Source: Paracyclopina nana (Eukaryota; Arthropoda; Copepoda; Cyclopoida; Cyclopettidae). From it: 64,000 bases of DNA. Both the position numbers and the translations under genes were made by a program. Shown here one piece after another: positions 44,995-56,443 of the stretch (positions are counted from its first letter, which is position 1; each line of letters begins with the position of its first letter). Below the pieces are notes generated by a model. That model worked only from the letters and a program-made list of their open reading frames with translations. It was not told the origin of the DNA and ran no database searches. The stretch is from positions 16,008,501-16,072,500 of the forward strand of contig JAGUCH010000002.1 in assembly GCA_019096065.1 (NCBI GenBank), in the 5' to 3' direction.

Positions 44995-45716
44995 CAGACT
45001 GTCCCAGAGATTTCTGTACACTTGGAAATCAAAAGTTTGTGTTACAAATTCGGGAAATATTAGACACAATGGATATCATTGGAAAGCCTGAATCTTTGGC
45101 CATCTTTTTTTGCTTCAATGGATAAAAGAAATTAAAAGTAAAAAAATGAGAAAACTTAATTTTCCTGAGGTACCCTTAATTTTTCTCCCAAAAAAGCAAA
45201 TTTGCCAAAACCGGCTATTATTGAACAAATTTTCAGCTAAGCTAATCCTGGCTACTTTTTTGACATTTTTTCATGAAAAAAAATCTTGCAGCACTGTGCT
45301 GGCTCATCAGAAAGGTGGATGATTGGAAAGGATATTTTTCAGTAAAAAGAAAGAAGACAAAAAGCACTGCCTGCTAAAAAAGTTTCAGATTTAGTGTTTT
45401 AAACATCACATCTTTGGGATTTTTTGTTTATGACAATCAAAAGTTTAACCAATTTTATGTGAAATTGAATAAATAATTTGTTTTGTGAAAGTGACTTTTC
45501 ATCAAAAAAATTAGTGAAAATGGGTGTGAATTTGGAGTAACAATCAATTTTGTGGTCTAAATCAAAATTTGAATTAATACTTTTTAAAAATCTCAAAACT
45601 AAAAAAGATGGCTTAAGTTTCAAGCTTTCCAACGGTATCCATTGTGTCTAGTATTTCTATAAGTTTTAACACAAACTTTTGATTTCAAAGTGTACAGAAA
45701 TCTACGGGACAGACTG
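44995..45716. mobile_element. Tc1/mariner-like MITE with long TIRs, 722 bp
   Basis: Flanked by TA on both sides (44993-44994 and 45717-45718). The inverted repeats of about 115 bp start cagactgtcccagagatttc at the left and, reversed, cagtctgtcccgtagatttc at the right, and both continue tgtacactt and caaaagtttgtgtta, with acacaatggata deeper in. A CAG start and TA target fit the Tc1/mariner/IS630 group. No transposase ORF. Confidence 0.8.
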
Positions 45717-46444
45717 TATACGAGGGATTTTAAAAACGCCTAAAAATAAACATGTTTATGTCTTTTTATGGGTACAGTCAAAAGTACAGCAATAGCATCA
45801 GATGAAAGAAAGTGTCAAGAGTACATACGTAAATACCCAAGAAAGGTGGGCTTTAAAATGTTGTGCAAGGGCAAAAAGGCCTCAATTTTTGTGCCAAGCC
45901 GAGGTCATCTTCCGCACCTCAACCACCTGGCGAATGCTCATTTCCATGGTATTTGTCTCATCCATGGTTGCGTTGGGCATCATGGACTCCCTATCGGCAT
46001 TTTTCCGAACAGTTAACGTACCTCCCATGGGAGAGTGGCTTTGCCCGTTCAAAAAGCCAGCGTCTTTGGGTACTCTTTCTCGGCCAATATGCCTGACAAC
46101 CTAGAGCAAAAAATCAATTGAGAAAAACATATCAGATTTGAGAATTTTAAAGGCCCATTGAAAATTGATCTTTTCAATAGAAGCTACCGGGTGACAAGTT
46201 GCATACTGACTGCGAGTTGACCTCTTTAAGTAGCAAAGTTGACCAGTTGACAGGTGGAACTGTTAACTAAAATCTTAACATAAAAAGTCGTCTTCTTATG
46301 GTGGATTAAAAGCAGAGGTATCAACAGAATTTTATGCTTCCTACCACCTTTTGCACAGTGGGGTCATCTCTATGCGAAAAGTGGCGTTTGGCGGCAAAGT
46401 GAAATATTCTAGTACTTAATGCAGTAGGCCTTTCAAACAGAGAT
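45717..46444. other. Interval between two MITEs
   Basis: Overlapping open frames at 45768-46104 on the plus strand show no domain. The reverse strand carries an interrupted stretch that is faintly protein-like but I cannot assign it. Otherwise nothing. Confidence 0.3.
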
Positions 46445-46448
46445 TTAA

Positions 46449-48069
46449 GGGCCACTGACTGGCTCCCTTGAAGAATCCATTCAGTAGACCCGAGAGCTTT
46501 CCGAAAATGTTATGGGCCATTTGGAAGGTCTACCCCTAGGTAGTAACTGTACCAAAGGGTTTTGCCCTCGGGCCCCTGGGAGGGGAGATATGGGCCCTCA
46601 AAGTTTGGGGAAATTCTTATGTAGTAAAACTTTGGACCCCTCTCACTGCCATATGAATCAACTTTTATCTACCCATTTTTTGTGCATTGTTAGGCCCCCT
46701 ATGGGTGTCTCAGAGAATGGACTAAAAGTTGTTGTCCTTCATGCCCACTGTGCTCTAGCGGCTGAAATGTGTTTTTTAGGGGGTAACTTTGGAGCAAAAT
46801 TGAGCAACCTTCCCCCGGTGGAATTTTTTTCTTTTTTTGCACAGAGTCAGCCAAAGATAAGTACTTTCAAATAAAAAAATAAAAAAAATACACTTTTTTG
46901 TTTGAGGGCAGATATTGTCTGTCAAAGTTAGCCCATTTTGGCCCTAATAACTTTGTTAAACAGACTTTGAATATAAGAGCTAAAAATGAAATTTTATTAT
47001 AATTATAGGGACAAATGAACAATATTTATTTCTGTCATTTTTTATTTTGGCGGCGTTTTGGGGCACTTCCTTAATAAATAATTTTTAGTTTTTTGAAAAT
47101 ATTGAGTAAATAGTCATTAAGTTTTGATTTCATTAAATGAACATGCAAAAAATGAATTGAAATTGAAATTTTATTATAAATATGGTATGTGATGAGCAAC
47201 TTTTATTTTTGTCATTATATTATTGAACCAATTGTTAGGGTAGTTTTACAGTAAATGCATCATAGTTTGCTTAATTTGTAATGATTTAATTGATCACATC
47301 AAATTATGGCATAAGCAAAAGTTGTTCATCATACCCCATATTTATAATAAAATTTAATTTTCAGCTCAGGTATTTGCACTGTATCCCTAAAAAATAAGGT
47401 TTTACAATTTGCTCAATATTTTCAAAAAACTGAAAATTGTTTATTAAGGAAGTGCCCCAAAACGCCGCCAAAATAAAAAATGACAGAAATAAATATTGTT
47501 CATTTGTCCCTATAATTATAATAAAATTTCATTTTTAGCTCTTATATTCAAAGTCTGTTTAACAAAGTTATTAGGGCCAAAATGGGCTAACTTTGACAGA
47601 CAATATCTGCCCTCAAACAAAAAAGTGTATTTTTTTTATTTTTTTATTTGAAAGTACTTATCTTTGGCTGACTCTGTGCAAAAAAAGAAAAAAATTCCAC
47701 CGGGGGAAGGTTGCTCAATTTTGCTCCAAAGTTACCCCCTAAAAAACACATTTCAGCCGCTAGAGCACAGTGGGCATGAAGGACAACAACTTTTAGTCCA
47801 TTCTCTGAGACACCCATAGGGGGCCTAACAATGCACAAAAAATGGGTAGATAAAAGTTGATTCATATGGCAGTGAGAGGGGTCCAAAGTTTTACTACATA
47901 AGAATTTCCCCAAACTTTGAGGGCCCATATCTCCCCTCCCAGGGGCCCGAGGGCAAAACCCTTTGGTACAGTTACTACCTAGGGGTAGACCTTCCAAATG
48001 GCCCATAACATTTTCGGAAAGCTCTCGGGTCTACTGAATGGATTCTTCAAGGGAGCCAGTCAGTGGCCC
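46449..48069. mobile_element. TTAA-flanked palindromic element, 1621 bp
   Basis: Two arms of about 650 bp are near-identical inverted copies; the symmetry sum 94518 holds for both tips and for both copies of an identical 120-codon open frame (46512-46874 + and 47644-48006 -). The tips gggccactgactggctccc are bounded by TTAA at 46445-46448 and 48070-48073, the target of piggyBac-type elements, and the symmetry stops exactly there. The central 300 bp is a decayed palindrome (attttattataaatatgg against ccatatttataataaaat). No transposase is present, so it is a non-autonomous foldback MITE. Confidence 0.82.
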
Positions 48070-48425
48070 TTAAGGCCTAGTTTTCAAATTTTTTGGCTTG
48101 AATCGATGATTTTTCATACAAAAGTGCATTGAAAACGGTTTTGTCAGCGATTACTGAGTTTGTTATTGTTTTGAAAATTCAAAAAGGGCTGCTGAAGTCG
48201 GCAAAATGGGCTCAGTGAAAACTGTGATATCTCAAAATGGCGCCAAAATGCGCAAATAAAACTTTGTCATAATGATTTCAGGTAATGAACTGATTGTTTC
48301 ATGCAAAAATTGTTGAGAACTTTTGAGGGCTAACGAGCAAATTAATATTTGAAAATGATCAAAAATAGCTTAACTTCAGGATCCCCTTTTCGCGGAAAAT
48401 TTGAGCGAATCGCAAATTTCCGTTA
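48070..48425. other. Interval between two MITEs, no gene
   Basis: AT-rich with no ORF, domain or repeat that I can identify. Confidence 0.4.
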
Positions 48426-48433
48426 ATATTTAT

Positions 48434-48878
48434 CAGGGTGACCAGATGTGGCTATTTATAGCCAAAGTGGCTATTTTTGACCCGTGTGTGGCTACGGAAA
48501 TTTAGGCCGAATAGCCATAGCCATTTGTGGCTATTTTTGAAAAGCCCCAAAATTTGATATTTTTACTTAATAAATGCTTGAAAATCATCGAAAAAGCAGG
48601 GGGAAAAATTGAATTTGCAAAAACGGCTGACTTTAAAAAAAAATCTTTCGCCACCAAAACTTGAAGAAAATGATCATTTAATCCTTGCTTTCATCACAGC
48701 AATCCCAAAAATTGGATCAAATTTTCATAATAAATATTAGTCATTGTGCAAATTCCTAAAATTGTGGCTATTTTTCGCCAATTTGTGGCTATTTTGAGTC
48801 ATTTTTCTTAGATAGCCAAATGTGGCTATTTTTGGGGAAAATCTGGCTACAACCCGATCAAATTTTCTGGTCACCCTG
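48434..48878. mobile_element. hAT-type MITE, 445 bp
   Basis: Perfect inverted tips cagggtgaccaga and tctggtcaccctg with an exact 8-bp duplication atatttat (48426-48433 and 48879-48886). The interior repeats gtggctatttttg and agccatag/ggctatttttag motifs in both directions. No ORF. The CAGGGTG tip and the 8-bp duplication are diagnostic for hAT. Confidence 0.9.
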
Positions 48879-49059
48879 ATATTTATCATAATTTGTAATG
48901 TAACCAACAATTAATTTTGATGCCACAATCATGATTGAATTGTTTTCGGCCTCGAAATTTCCAATTTTAAACTGCCGTGTTTTGAGAGAGTTTGAATGAT
49001 GCTGCCATTTCGCGAGATTTCCGAACGCCACTTTTTGCAACGGGATGTCCCCACTGTGC

Positions 49060-49245
49060 TTTTGGCCCAAAATAATCACTTTTGCATCAACAATTTTTCA
49101 GACCATTTTAAAAACTACAACTGCCCTTTACTGACCACCTACCAAAAAACGGCCAAAACTCACTGTCATTTTTTCTTGTACGAAGTCTCTTTAGGAAGTG
49201 CAGTGTTTGGCCTAAATTGGTCACTTATGAAAATCTGCCGGGAAA
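49060..49245. repeat. Diverged relic of the 24-kb hAT MITE
   Basis: The block ttttggcccaaaataatcac, ctgaccacctaccaaaaaac, ggccaaaactcac and gaagtctcttt resembles the reverse complement of 24230-24370. Tips are not preserved. Confidence 0.55.
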
Positions 49246-49391
49246 TGCTGTGTACTTAATTTTTCAAATTGACATCTTAATTTTTGGGGGGGACCGGGGA
49301 GAAGAGCTTGCCCACCATAACTATCTAGCAAAGCTATTGACTTTGTAGAGATGAATGGCTCTAACAGTGCTAAACTGGCTGTACTTACTGC

Positions 49392-51700
49392 CTACAGATA
49401 TTTGTTCATTTTGATCTTCGCTTCAATGGGAATTTGGTAGTGAATTAAAATTTCTAGTGAGGACATAATTACCTTTGCTTCAACAGTTTCTTCCAAGCCG
49501 AATTTGGGTAACGATTTCAGCTCCCTATCGTGAGCTGGCTGCTCAAGAGCAACACGAGAGGATTTGTATTGAGCCATAGGCAACGGCTTGAACATCCTCT
49601 TGGGCTCCTCTGTGGGCTCCTGAGGACTTTTGCACATTTCCTCATCTCGTTCGAAAGCAGCCAAGTCATCATCAAAGTGCTTGGTAGCTTTGGGATGTAT
49701 CTGCCTCACGATCGGGGGCACTGGGTTGTGTTTGATGTACTGGCTCACCGGTGAGACAACGTGGTTCAAGTTGATGCCCATTCCTTGTACTTTTTTCAGA
49801 GATTCTAGAAAAATGAAAGAGTTGCTTCAAACCTTCATCATTAATTAAAATTTTTTTGAGAGGGACTTACTGTGCTTGAATTCGAACGGCGAGGGGTCAA
49901 GTCCAGCCCTTGGGCAAGGCGCTATAGCCTCTTCTTCATAGTTGCGAAACAGCCCAGGAGACAGGTTTTTCCTTGGACTTGTCCTCAGCTTGGACGCAGT
50001 AGTTGGCCGAGCATAATTGGGAGTGCTTTGCATACTCATCGGCGACTTGAAGTATCGTTTGACATGATTGGACGGAGTGGCCAACTTTTTGGATATTTGA
50101 TCGTCATGATTATTGGCCTGTGTAATGTCATCAAAAAGTCTGGTTTCTTTGCTCGGCGTTTTCGTTCTAGGTTTGGGAATTGGTGTCCCAGGAGGGGATG
50201 AAGCTTGAATCTATAACCAATGCCATTGAAAATACTTTTAATTTGTTTAGTAAGCTTTGCAAGCTTGCCTGCTGTTGAGGAGCTCTGAAGGAAACATTGG
50301 GCGTTTCTTGAATTTGGTGAATGGACTTTTCATTGTTGTGCATGTTGATGAGTTCAGAGACTTCTTTAGGCACTGATTTGGCAACCTCTTCTTTCAGCTT
50401 CAGCTTTTCTTCATGGCTCATTTTGTTGACAATGTCATCATAATCTTCGCCAAATTTCTCATACAGAATCATCTCATCCCTGGTTGTGTTGAAGTAGTCA
50501 CTGAATGTCGAAGCATTCTGGATGCTTTCGTCGTTTTCTGAAAAATAATCTTTTTTATCGATTGGTGGAAATAAATTATAGCAGCAAAAAATGTGCCTTT
50601 CTCTGGGACTTCTGGGGCCAGCTCTTCTGCTGCAAGGGCTTCAAGATCTTGAAAAAAACATGGTATGAATAAAGTGTAAGTAAAAACGTATAAAGTGTCT
50701 TACCATTTTCCTCGAGAGGAGTGACAGGTTCTTTTTCTTCTTCCAAATCTTTCACCAAGGAAGCTTGCTTAGCCACGAGACGATCAATGGTGTTTGCAGA
50801 AAAAGTGTTTTTTGAAGAGTCCTCTTTCGCCCATTTTTTCCGCCACTTTTTGGACATTTTCGCGGAGTAGCAGCTCAAGTTCTTCTCGTCATATTCGGTG
50901 AAGATAGAGTCATCAAAAATTTGGTCATTATGAACATCCAGAATTGAGGGCTCCTCGGGAGAACTTTCTTGGTTGTCTTGCTTAGGATACAAATATCTTC
51001 TTGGGGGTGTCGGCCATTCTGAAAAGCAGACACATCTTTAAAAAATTTTCTGGCCAGAAACCAAACTGCTTACCATCCAGTTTTTTATCCAAGTCTGATA
51101 TCTTGAGCAAGTCTTTGTAGACTTTTCGTGGACTGGGCTTAACTGTCATTTCTTCTATGGGAGCCACGTTTTCCTCATTTTCATTTTCCTCTTCAATCAC
51201 TGAAAACACAAAGAGTTGAAAAAGCAACAATAGAGCTAGCTCAAGGAAGAAGATCGGTAAGAAAAGCCTCACCATTCTTGACAGATGAAAGGCTGTCTTG
51301 GTCCATAGAGTTTTCATTTTTGCTCCGATAGTCAGTCCAAATTCTATGGTTTTTGGGTGTTGTCACGACATCAATAGAGCGTCTGCCGATTGCATTGCCA
51401 AGATGGAGAGTTTCTCTACGGGTAAACCTACAATTGACGTTAAAATCCCACAGGAAACACATGCGAGCAACAAGGAGGACAAGAGGCTGACCTGACACCA
51501 CCTTCGACTTACTTGGAATTTTTGCTGCAAAGTTCTTTGTCTGTCCTCTCACCAAAGAAAATCTCATCTTCGTCCGAATCAACGAAAACAGCAGCCGGTG
51601 AAGTTGGCTTTGGTTTACTCTTCTTTTTCACGGAATTCGGATCACCGCCGACCGGTAAATTCGATGACAACAGCGCATACGTGGAATCAAGCTCAGACAT
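49392..51700 (-). CDS. Ser/Pro-rich disordered protein, function unknown
   Basis: Exons 51700-51513, 51427-51273, 51199-51074, 51018-50704, 50647-50597, 50537-50269, 50210-49871 and 49804-49392 splice in phase to 618 residues. If the 57-bp segment 49472-49416 is also removed, 599 residues result with the same reading frame. The protein is largely disordered, with many SP/TP sites (PTSPAAVF, KPSPRKVYK, PTPPRRYLYP, LRTSPRKNLSPG) and acidic stretches, and short helical parts (SHEEKLKLKEEVAKS). The best-defined block is SPVSQYIKHNPVPPIVRQI. This looks like a cell-cycle or microtubule-associated phosphoprotein, but I recognise no domain. Introns 5 and 6 begin with GC rather than GT. Confidence 0.7.
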
Positions 51701-52422
51701 TTCGCAAAAACAGGAGATCACTTCATTCACTTGAACGTTTGTTTACCTTGCTAAGAATTTTGAATTTTATCCGCCTTGTCAGAGTTACTTTACATTCAAA
51801 ATTCGAATACCGCCATTTACTACCAGAAAACGCCACTTTAAAGCCCATCTCAAAAGCATAGAGGAAGCAGCTTTTTTCTCAGTCATCTGATCATGTTCTG
51901 ACACGATTCTCATTTTGGTGACTGGTCGGGTCTGTCGGCCGTCGGGAGTCTCGGGACAGATCATCAAGCCCGCTTTGGAAGCTCTCCGAGCGTTGACGAA
52001 AAAAATCTCCACCACCCAATTTTACGTCAGATTTACAAGTCCATTGAGGACATCTTGGGTCGAGCACGTTTTCTGCAGGTAGTCTTCCACTATGGGAATA
52101 ATGGCATAATGCGATAATGGCATTAATTTTTTTAAGATTAAAAAGCTAAATATAGTTGCCCAGTTTTAACATTTGTTTTGGGAAGACCAGGTGCGGTTTT
52201 CAGAGTGATAAGAGGTCACCTAACTTAATGGATATTTTTTGTAACTCGATTAGCAAACGTTTAATATAATATTTTAGCACGTGACAATTTAGCTAGTATA
52301 GTGGGATGATTTTCATATTGAATGATATCCCCGGCGAAATACTCCTGGGCTGAATCAAAGGCCAACTTTTGGACTTAGGTGCAAAAAATCAGCTTTTTTG
52401 CCTCAATTTAGGAAACATTAGA
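51701..52422. other. Intergenic, no gene seen
   Basis: 5' flank of the Ser/Pro-rich gene on the minus strand. A 76-codon open frame at 51785-52015 (-) lacks support. Confidence 0.4.
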
Positions 52423-53250
52423 GCACTAGATTTCGATGAGAGTATCTCGCTTTCAACAACAGCTGACCTTTTTTGGAAAAAATTTACTAAGGTACAGCTC
52501 GAAGTACAGCTCCGATCGGAACGAAAACTTGAGGTGTTCATGGTTTCTCGGTACAATTGGGCTTTGCTCACTGAGGCTCTGGTAGTGATGATTTTTGCCG
52601 CTAGGAGGAGCTAATGATACCCCAGCTAATAGCATTGTAAGCTAAGCGGGCTGAAAATTGAATTTCGATCTGTTTCTGTTTGCACCCGCCCCGCTACTAG
52701 CCCCGATCTAAAAATATTGAACCTCCGATCAATTTAAAAAGCATCCAGATTTGATATATTTCAGCTACTTCACTAATATTTAAGTCTTCTAATTTTTATA
52801 AGCAAGTTTTAATCTTGTTTATAGTCATTTTAAGGGCAAATTCAGTAAGAATGGAATGTTTGTAGTACAATTTGCCCAAGAAAATCAAGCTTGATCCACG
52901 GTGGAGCTTTCTGGAAAAGGCAGAAAATCTCTCCTTTCTCGACAAAAATGCCAAATATTTCGGTTTTTTAAGTCAAAAAGCCAAATGATAACGATTATGC
53001 GACGAACTAGTTGAAACGACACTGAAAAAGAATCGGAGGTTACTTCTAATGCCATCTTTTTTACATTATTCGGAAAAATGTAACTACACCGTGAACAAAG
53101 CCCAATTACCAAAGAAAAAATAGCATAACATAATATGATAAGGGTGCAACAATAATGGGCAGTTTTCGTGCTACTGTAGACCGGCCTGCCACCTTTAGGC
53201 TGTTTTTGGAACTGAGTTTTGAGAAAGATCTACTCATCAAAATCTACTGC
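52423..53250. mobile_element. Dispersed repeat family A, copy 2 (about 0.83 kb)
   Basis: Inverted tips gcactagatttcgatgagag and, reversed at the right, gcagtagattttgatgagta. Shares tips and inner blocks with 30375-31424 but lacks the nested palindrome and the tRNA-like segment. ORFs at 52369-52614 and 53155-53343 run across the tips and are not genes. Confidence 0.6.
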
Positions 53251-53607
53251 TTTGGGAAACAGAAGGTCATCCTGATGGTTTTATTATTATTATTGGGTGG
53301 GGAGGTTTGCATGGGTTTCAGAATATTTTCAAAATCTCAATAATGGCTGCTCCTGACCAACATAACAAAACCTTTTTCCGTATCATAACTTTCTTGTCGG
53401 AATCCTTATATCAAACTAATTTTATCAACAAAAGGAAGAGTTGAAATTCAGTTAAGAATCGTCCAAGACTCCTGTATCCTAAACTAATTTGAGTTTGGTC
53501 TCGTTTTGGGTAAATAAATGCTTTCTTTTTATTTTCCTCCAAAATTGTCACACAGCACCAATACTTTTTAGCCATTTTCCCCACTCCAATGCATGCAGGA
53601 TGTCCAA
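53251..53607. other. 3' flank of the CUB-like gene, no gene
   Basis: AT-rich DNA just beyond the stop codon of the CUB-like gene (minus strand). Nothing recognised. Confidence 0.4.
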
Positions 53608-56443
53608 TTAATCAGTGACTGTTCTGCCAGTTAGTTTCCTGACATTGCTGTATCCATCAATGTTTTTCAATGCTTCTGAATGCTGTTGCCCATCAAACAG
53701 ATCAATGACTGAAAATGAACAACAATCGCATTAGTGGTAATTGGTTGTTGTAATTTAAAATACCTTCAATATCAGTTGAGAATCCAGTAGGTAGCTCTTT
53801 GTTTTGGCTGCCATCATCAAAGACAGTGATTCTTACTTCATTCTTGGCAAAAATCACATGTGGTCTACTTCCCCCTGTGGTGACCCTGTTGCCACACCAT
53901 CTGGCCTCAAAACCATTGTTTTCCCTTTCCACTTCAATGTAGGCTCCCTCACACTCCACTGTGTAGGGTGCACTTAAATTATGAAAAGTGGCCAGCAGGT
54001 ACAATCCTGGCTCAGTCTAAAAGCATAAGACTCCATTATAAACTGCATCAATGCAATGGCATTTCCCAACATAGCCAGTTGAGCTAGGCTGATTTGCAAA
54101 ATTGATTTTTTTCCCTTTTGAATCATGTAATTAACTTTTTACCTTGATGTTCCATGAGCAGTTGACCACATCTTCACTATCTACAATTTCTGGAAGGATT
54201 GTAGTGGTGATGTCTTCAACATCTCTCTTCTGAATGAAATGCTCTCTTACTTCTAAAGGCTGGCCAAGGATGAATTGCTTGAAATGCCTATCTGAAGTCC
54301 TGAGGGACTCAATGGGGTCAAAAGATCTTGGCTCACCTGATATCAAGTCAGGAATGGGTATGCTCACAGGCTCTCTTGTGTTTTCATTGAGGAAGAAGAC
54401 TGGCTTTTTGGGGTTTGGCAATTTTTGCTTCCTTGGCTTGTTGGAGATTGGGGCACCTCTGAGGAATTCTGCTGGGAGTAAAGGCAAAGGTGGAGCATCT
54501 TTGGAGTCATTAGGAGCATCCAGAGGAAGTGGGCCAGCAATTGCTTCCACTATGAGCTGATCTCTTGGCATGTTGTGAACATTGATGGCACTTTGTGGGA
54601 TGGCTGTGTAAGACTCAACATCATCAACATTGCTGACTTCATCAGCTGGCTGAATGACACTGGAGACAAAGTTGTAAATACCACTGAGGATATTGGTGAC
54701 AGGAAAGCCATCAACCGACTCAACTGGTTTCTCCTCTTGAGGCTGCTTTTGGAGCAAAAATCCATCAATCAGAGTGGTAAGGATGGAGCCAGGCTTGTCT
54801 GATGGGTCAGTTATGTTTGTAATCAAATCAGAAGGTGACTCTGTGGGGTCCAAAACTTGGATGTCCAGCATGTCTTCCAAGTCTTCATCAGCTCCTCTTG
54901 GAGCCTTTTCAAGCTCTTTGGTAGCAACCGTTTTGGACACAATTGCCACTTTGTTCCTTAAAATCTCAGTGGCACCTGTTGTGGTCTCAATGAAATTTCC
55001 ATTGGCATCAGTGGCAGTGAAATCTGGCCTTGAGTCATAGTCTTCATCAGCTACCACTGCTTCTACTGCAAATGTGGGCTGATTGACCAAACCATTGGCT
55101 GCTGGCTGCTCTTTTTCATTGGGTGAGTCTGTTGTGGTATCTTGAAATAGCCCATGCCTATCAGTAGTTTCAACTTCAGCCTCAACAGCTTCAATTTTAA
55201 CTGTAGTAGATGATGAGGAGGACTCTGTGGGGAAAGCTATGGTGGTGTCATCAAATTCTCTGAGGATGTCATAAGGAACTATTGTGGTGTAGGTCTTATC
55301 AGTGTCATCATCAAAAATTTCATCTTGGACAATGTTGCTAAATGTGGTGGTTTCAAAGAAATCTGAGACCTCCAAGAGCTCCACATGCTCAGGGATTTCA
55401 TGGTTGCCTTCAGTGACATCTGCAATGTCATCAAGAGGATCATAAATGGACTCTTCATTTTCATGGACAAGAGTTCCAAAGTCTTCTACAAAATGCTCCA
55501 TGGAAGTGGTAGTTTCAATTTTCTCATCATCACTGTAGTCATCATCATCAAGGATTTCATCTGCAGTTTCTTGCTCCAAATCTGCATTGAAGAGTTCAGG
55601 AATGATTGTAGCTGCTTCCAGCTCTTCTTGATTAAAAATTGTGGAAGTCTCATCATCTTCATTTTTCTCTGCAGCTTCTGTATCTGAAACCTCTTCAATC
55701 TCAGCAGCTTCAACAGTCTCAGCAGCTTCAGTCACTTCAGCAGTCTCAGTAGCTTCAACTATCTCAGCAGCTCCAGTAACTTCTATAGTCTCAGCAGCTT
55801 CAGTAACTTCTAAAGTCTCAGCAGCTTCAGTTACTTCTACAGTCTCAGCAGCTTCAGTTACTTCTATAGTCTCAGCAGCTTCAGTAGCTTCCCCAGTCTC
55901 AGCAGCTTCAGTAGCTTCCCCAGTCTCAGCAGCTTCAGTTACTCCTATAAACTCATTCTCAGCCTCCTGTACAGACTCAGTAGCCTCAGAACTTTCATCG
56001 TCCTCTGTTACTTCATCATTGGTTTGTTCATCTTGGAGTTCATCATAGTTTTCAACATCCAAAAGAGGAATGGTAGAAATCTCAACAGATTCATCATTTT
56101 CTCTGACAAACTCTGTTGTTGTTTCCTCTTTTTCGATTGGGGATGCATTAGTAGTAACCTCTTCTTTTACTTCTACAGACTGCTCTTCTTCTTTGACTGG
56201 TTTGCTACCAGCATTGACAGCCTCCAAGAAGTAGTCTTTAGTGGTCGTCTCAGCTGCATCTTCATTCTCCTCTGGAGGGCTGTCATAGTTCTGGTCAGTC
56301 CAAAATACCAAGCTTTGGCGTTCTCCTCTCTTCAAAGTAACTTCTTTTGGCAAGTAACCACATTTGCGACTTGCCACAGCAATTCCTAAGCACAGAAGTA
56401 ATATCTTATGCAACATGGGAAAAATTCTAGAATTACTTTTCAT
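53608..56443 (-). CDS. Secreted CUB-like protein with acidic EAAET repeats
   Basis: Three exons (56443-54143, 54016-53764, 53708-53608) give 884 residues. The N-terminus has a signal peptide (MLHKILLLCLGIAVASRKC, second Met at residue 10). A CUB-like start (CGYLPKEVTLKRGERQSLVFW) is interrupted by about 680 residues of acidic, Glu/Thr-rich sequence, after which the CUB pattern resumes: CSWNIKVKTEPGLYLLATFHN, CEGAYIEVERENNGFEARWCG and VIFAKNEVRITVFDD. The four CUB cysteines are therefore split across the insertion. The interior holds nine-residue repeats (VTEAAETVE) near residues 160-250. A secreted or extracellular-matrix role is inferred. The C-terminus is a short unrecognised tail. Confidence 0.78.
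55690..55960 (-). repeat. Coding 27-bp tandem repeat (EAAET array)
   Basis: About ten units reading on the coding strand as E-(V/A)-T-E-A-A-E-T-x. The codons are nearly uniform (gaagct gctgagact), indicating recent expansion by slippage rather than old selection. Unit number is likely to vary between individuals. Confidence 0.85.

Noticed and set aside
45768-46104. Overlapping ORFs suggestive of a transposase remnant
   Set aside because: No DDE-type or helix-turn-helix motif could be recognised in any frame.
46512-46874. 120-codon ORF in each arm of the TTAA palindrome as a real gene
   Set aside because: No domain, identical in both arms because the arms are identical, no splice or promoter context. 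Kept only as part of the element.
53155-53343. 62-codon ORF
   Set aside because: Runs across the tip of repeat family A copy 2; the related copy at 31.3-31.4 kb has no matching frame.
55641-56048. 135-codon plus-strand ORF rich in Ser, Ala and Val
   Set aside because: Antisense shadow of the EAAET repeat in the CUB-like gene.
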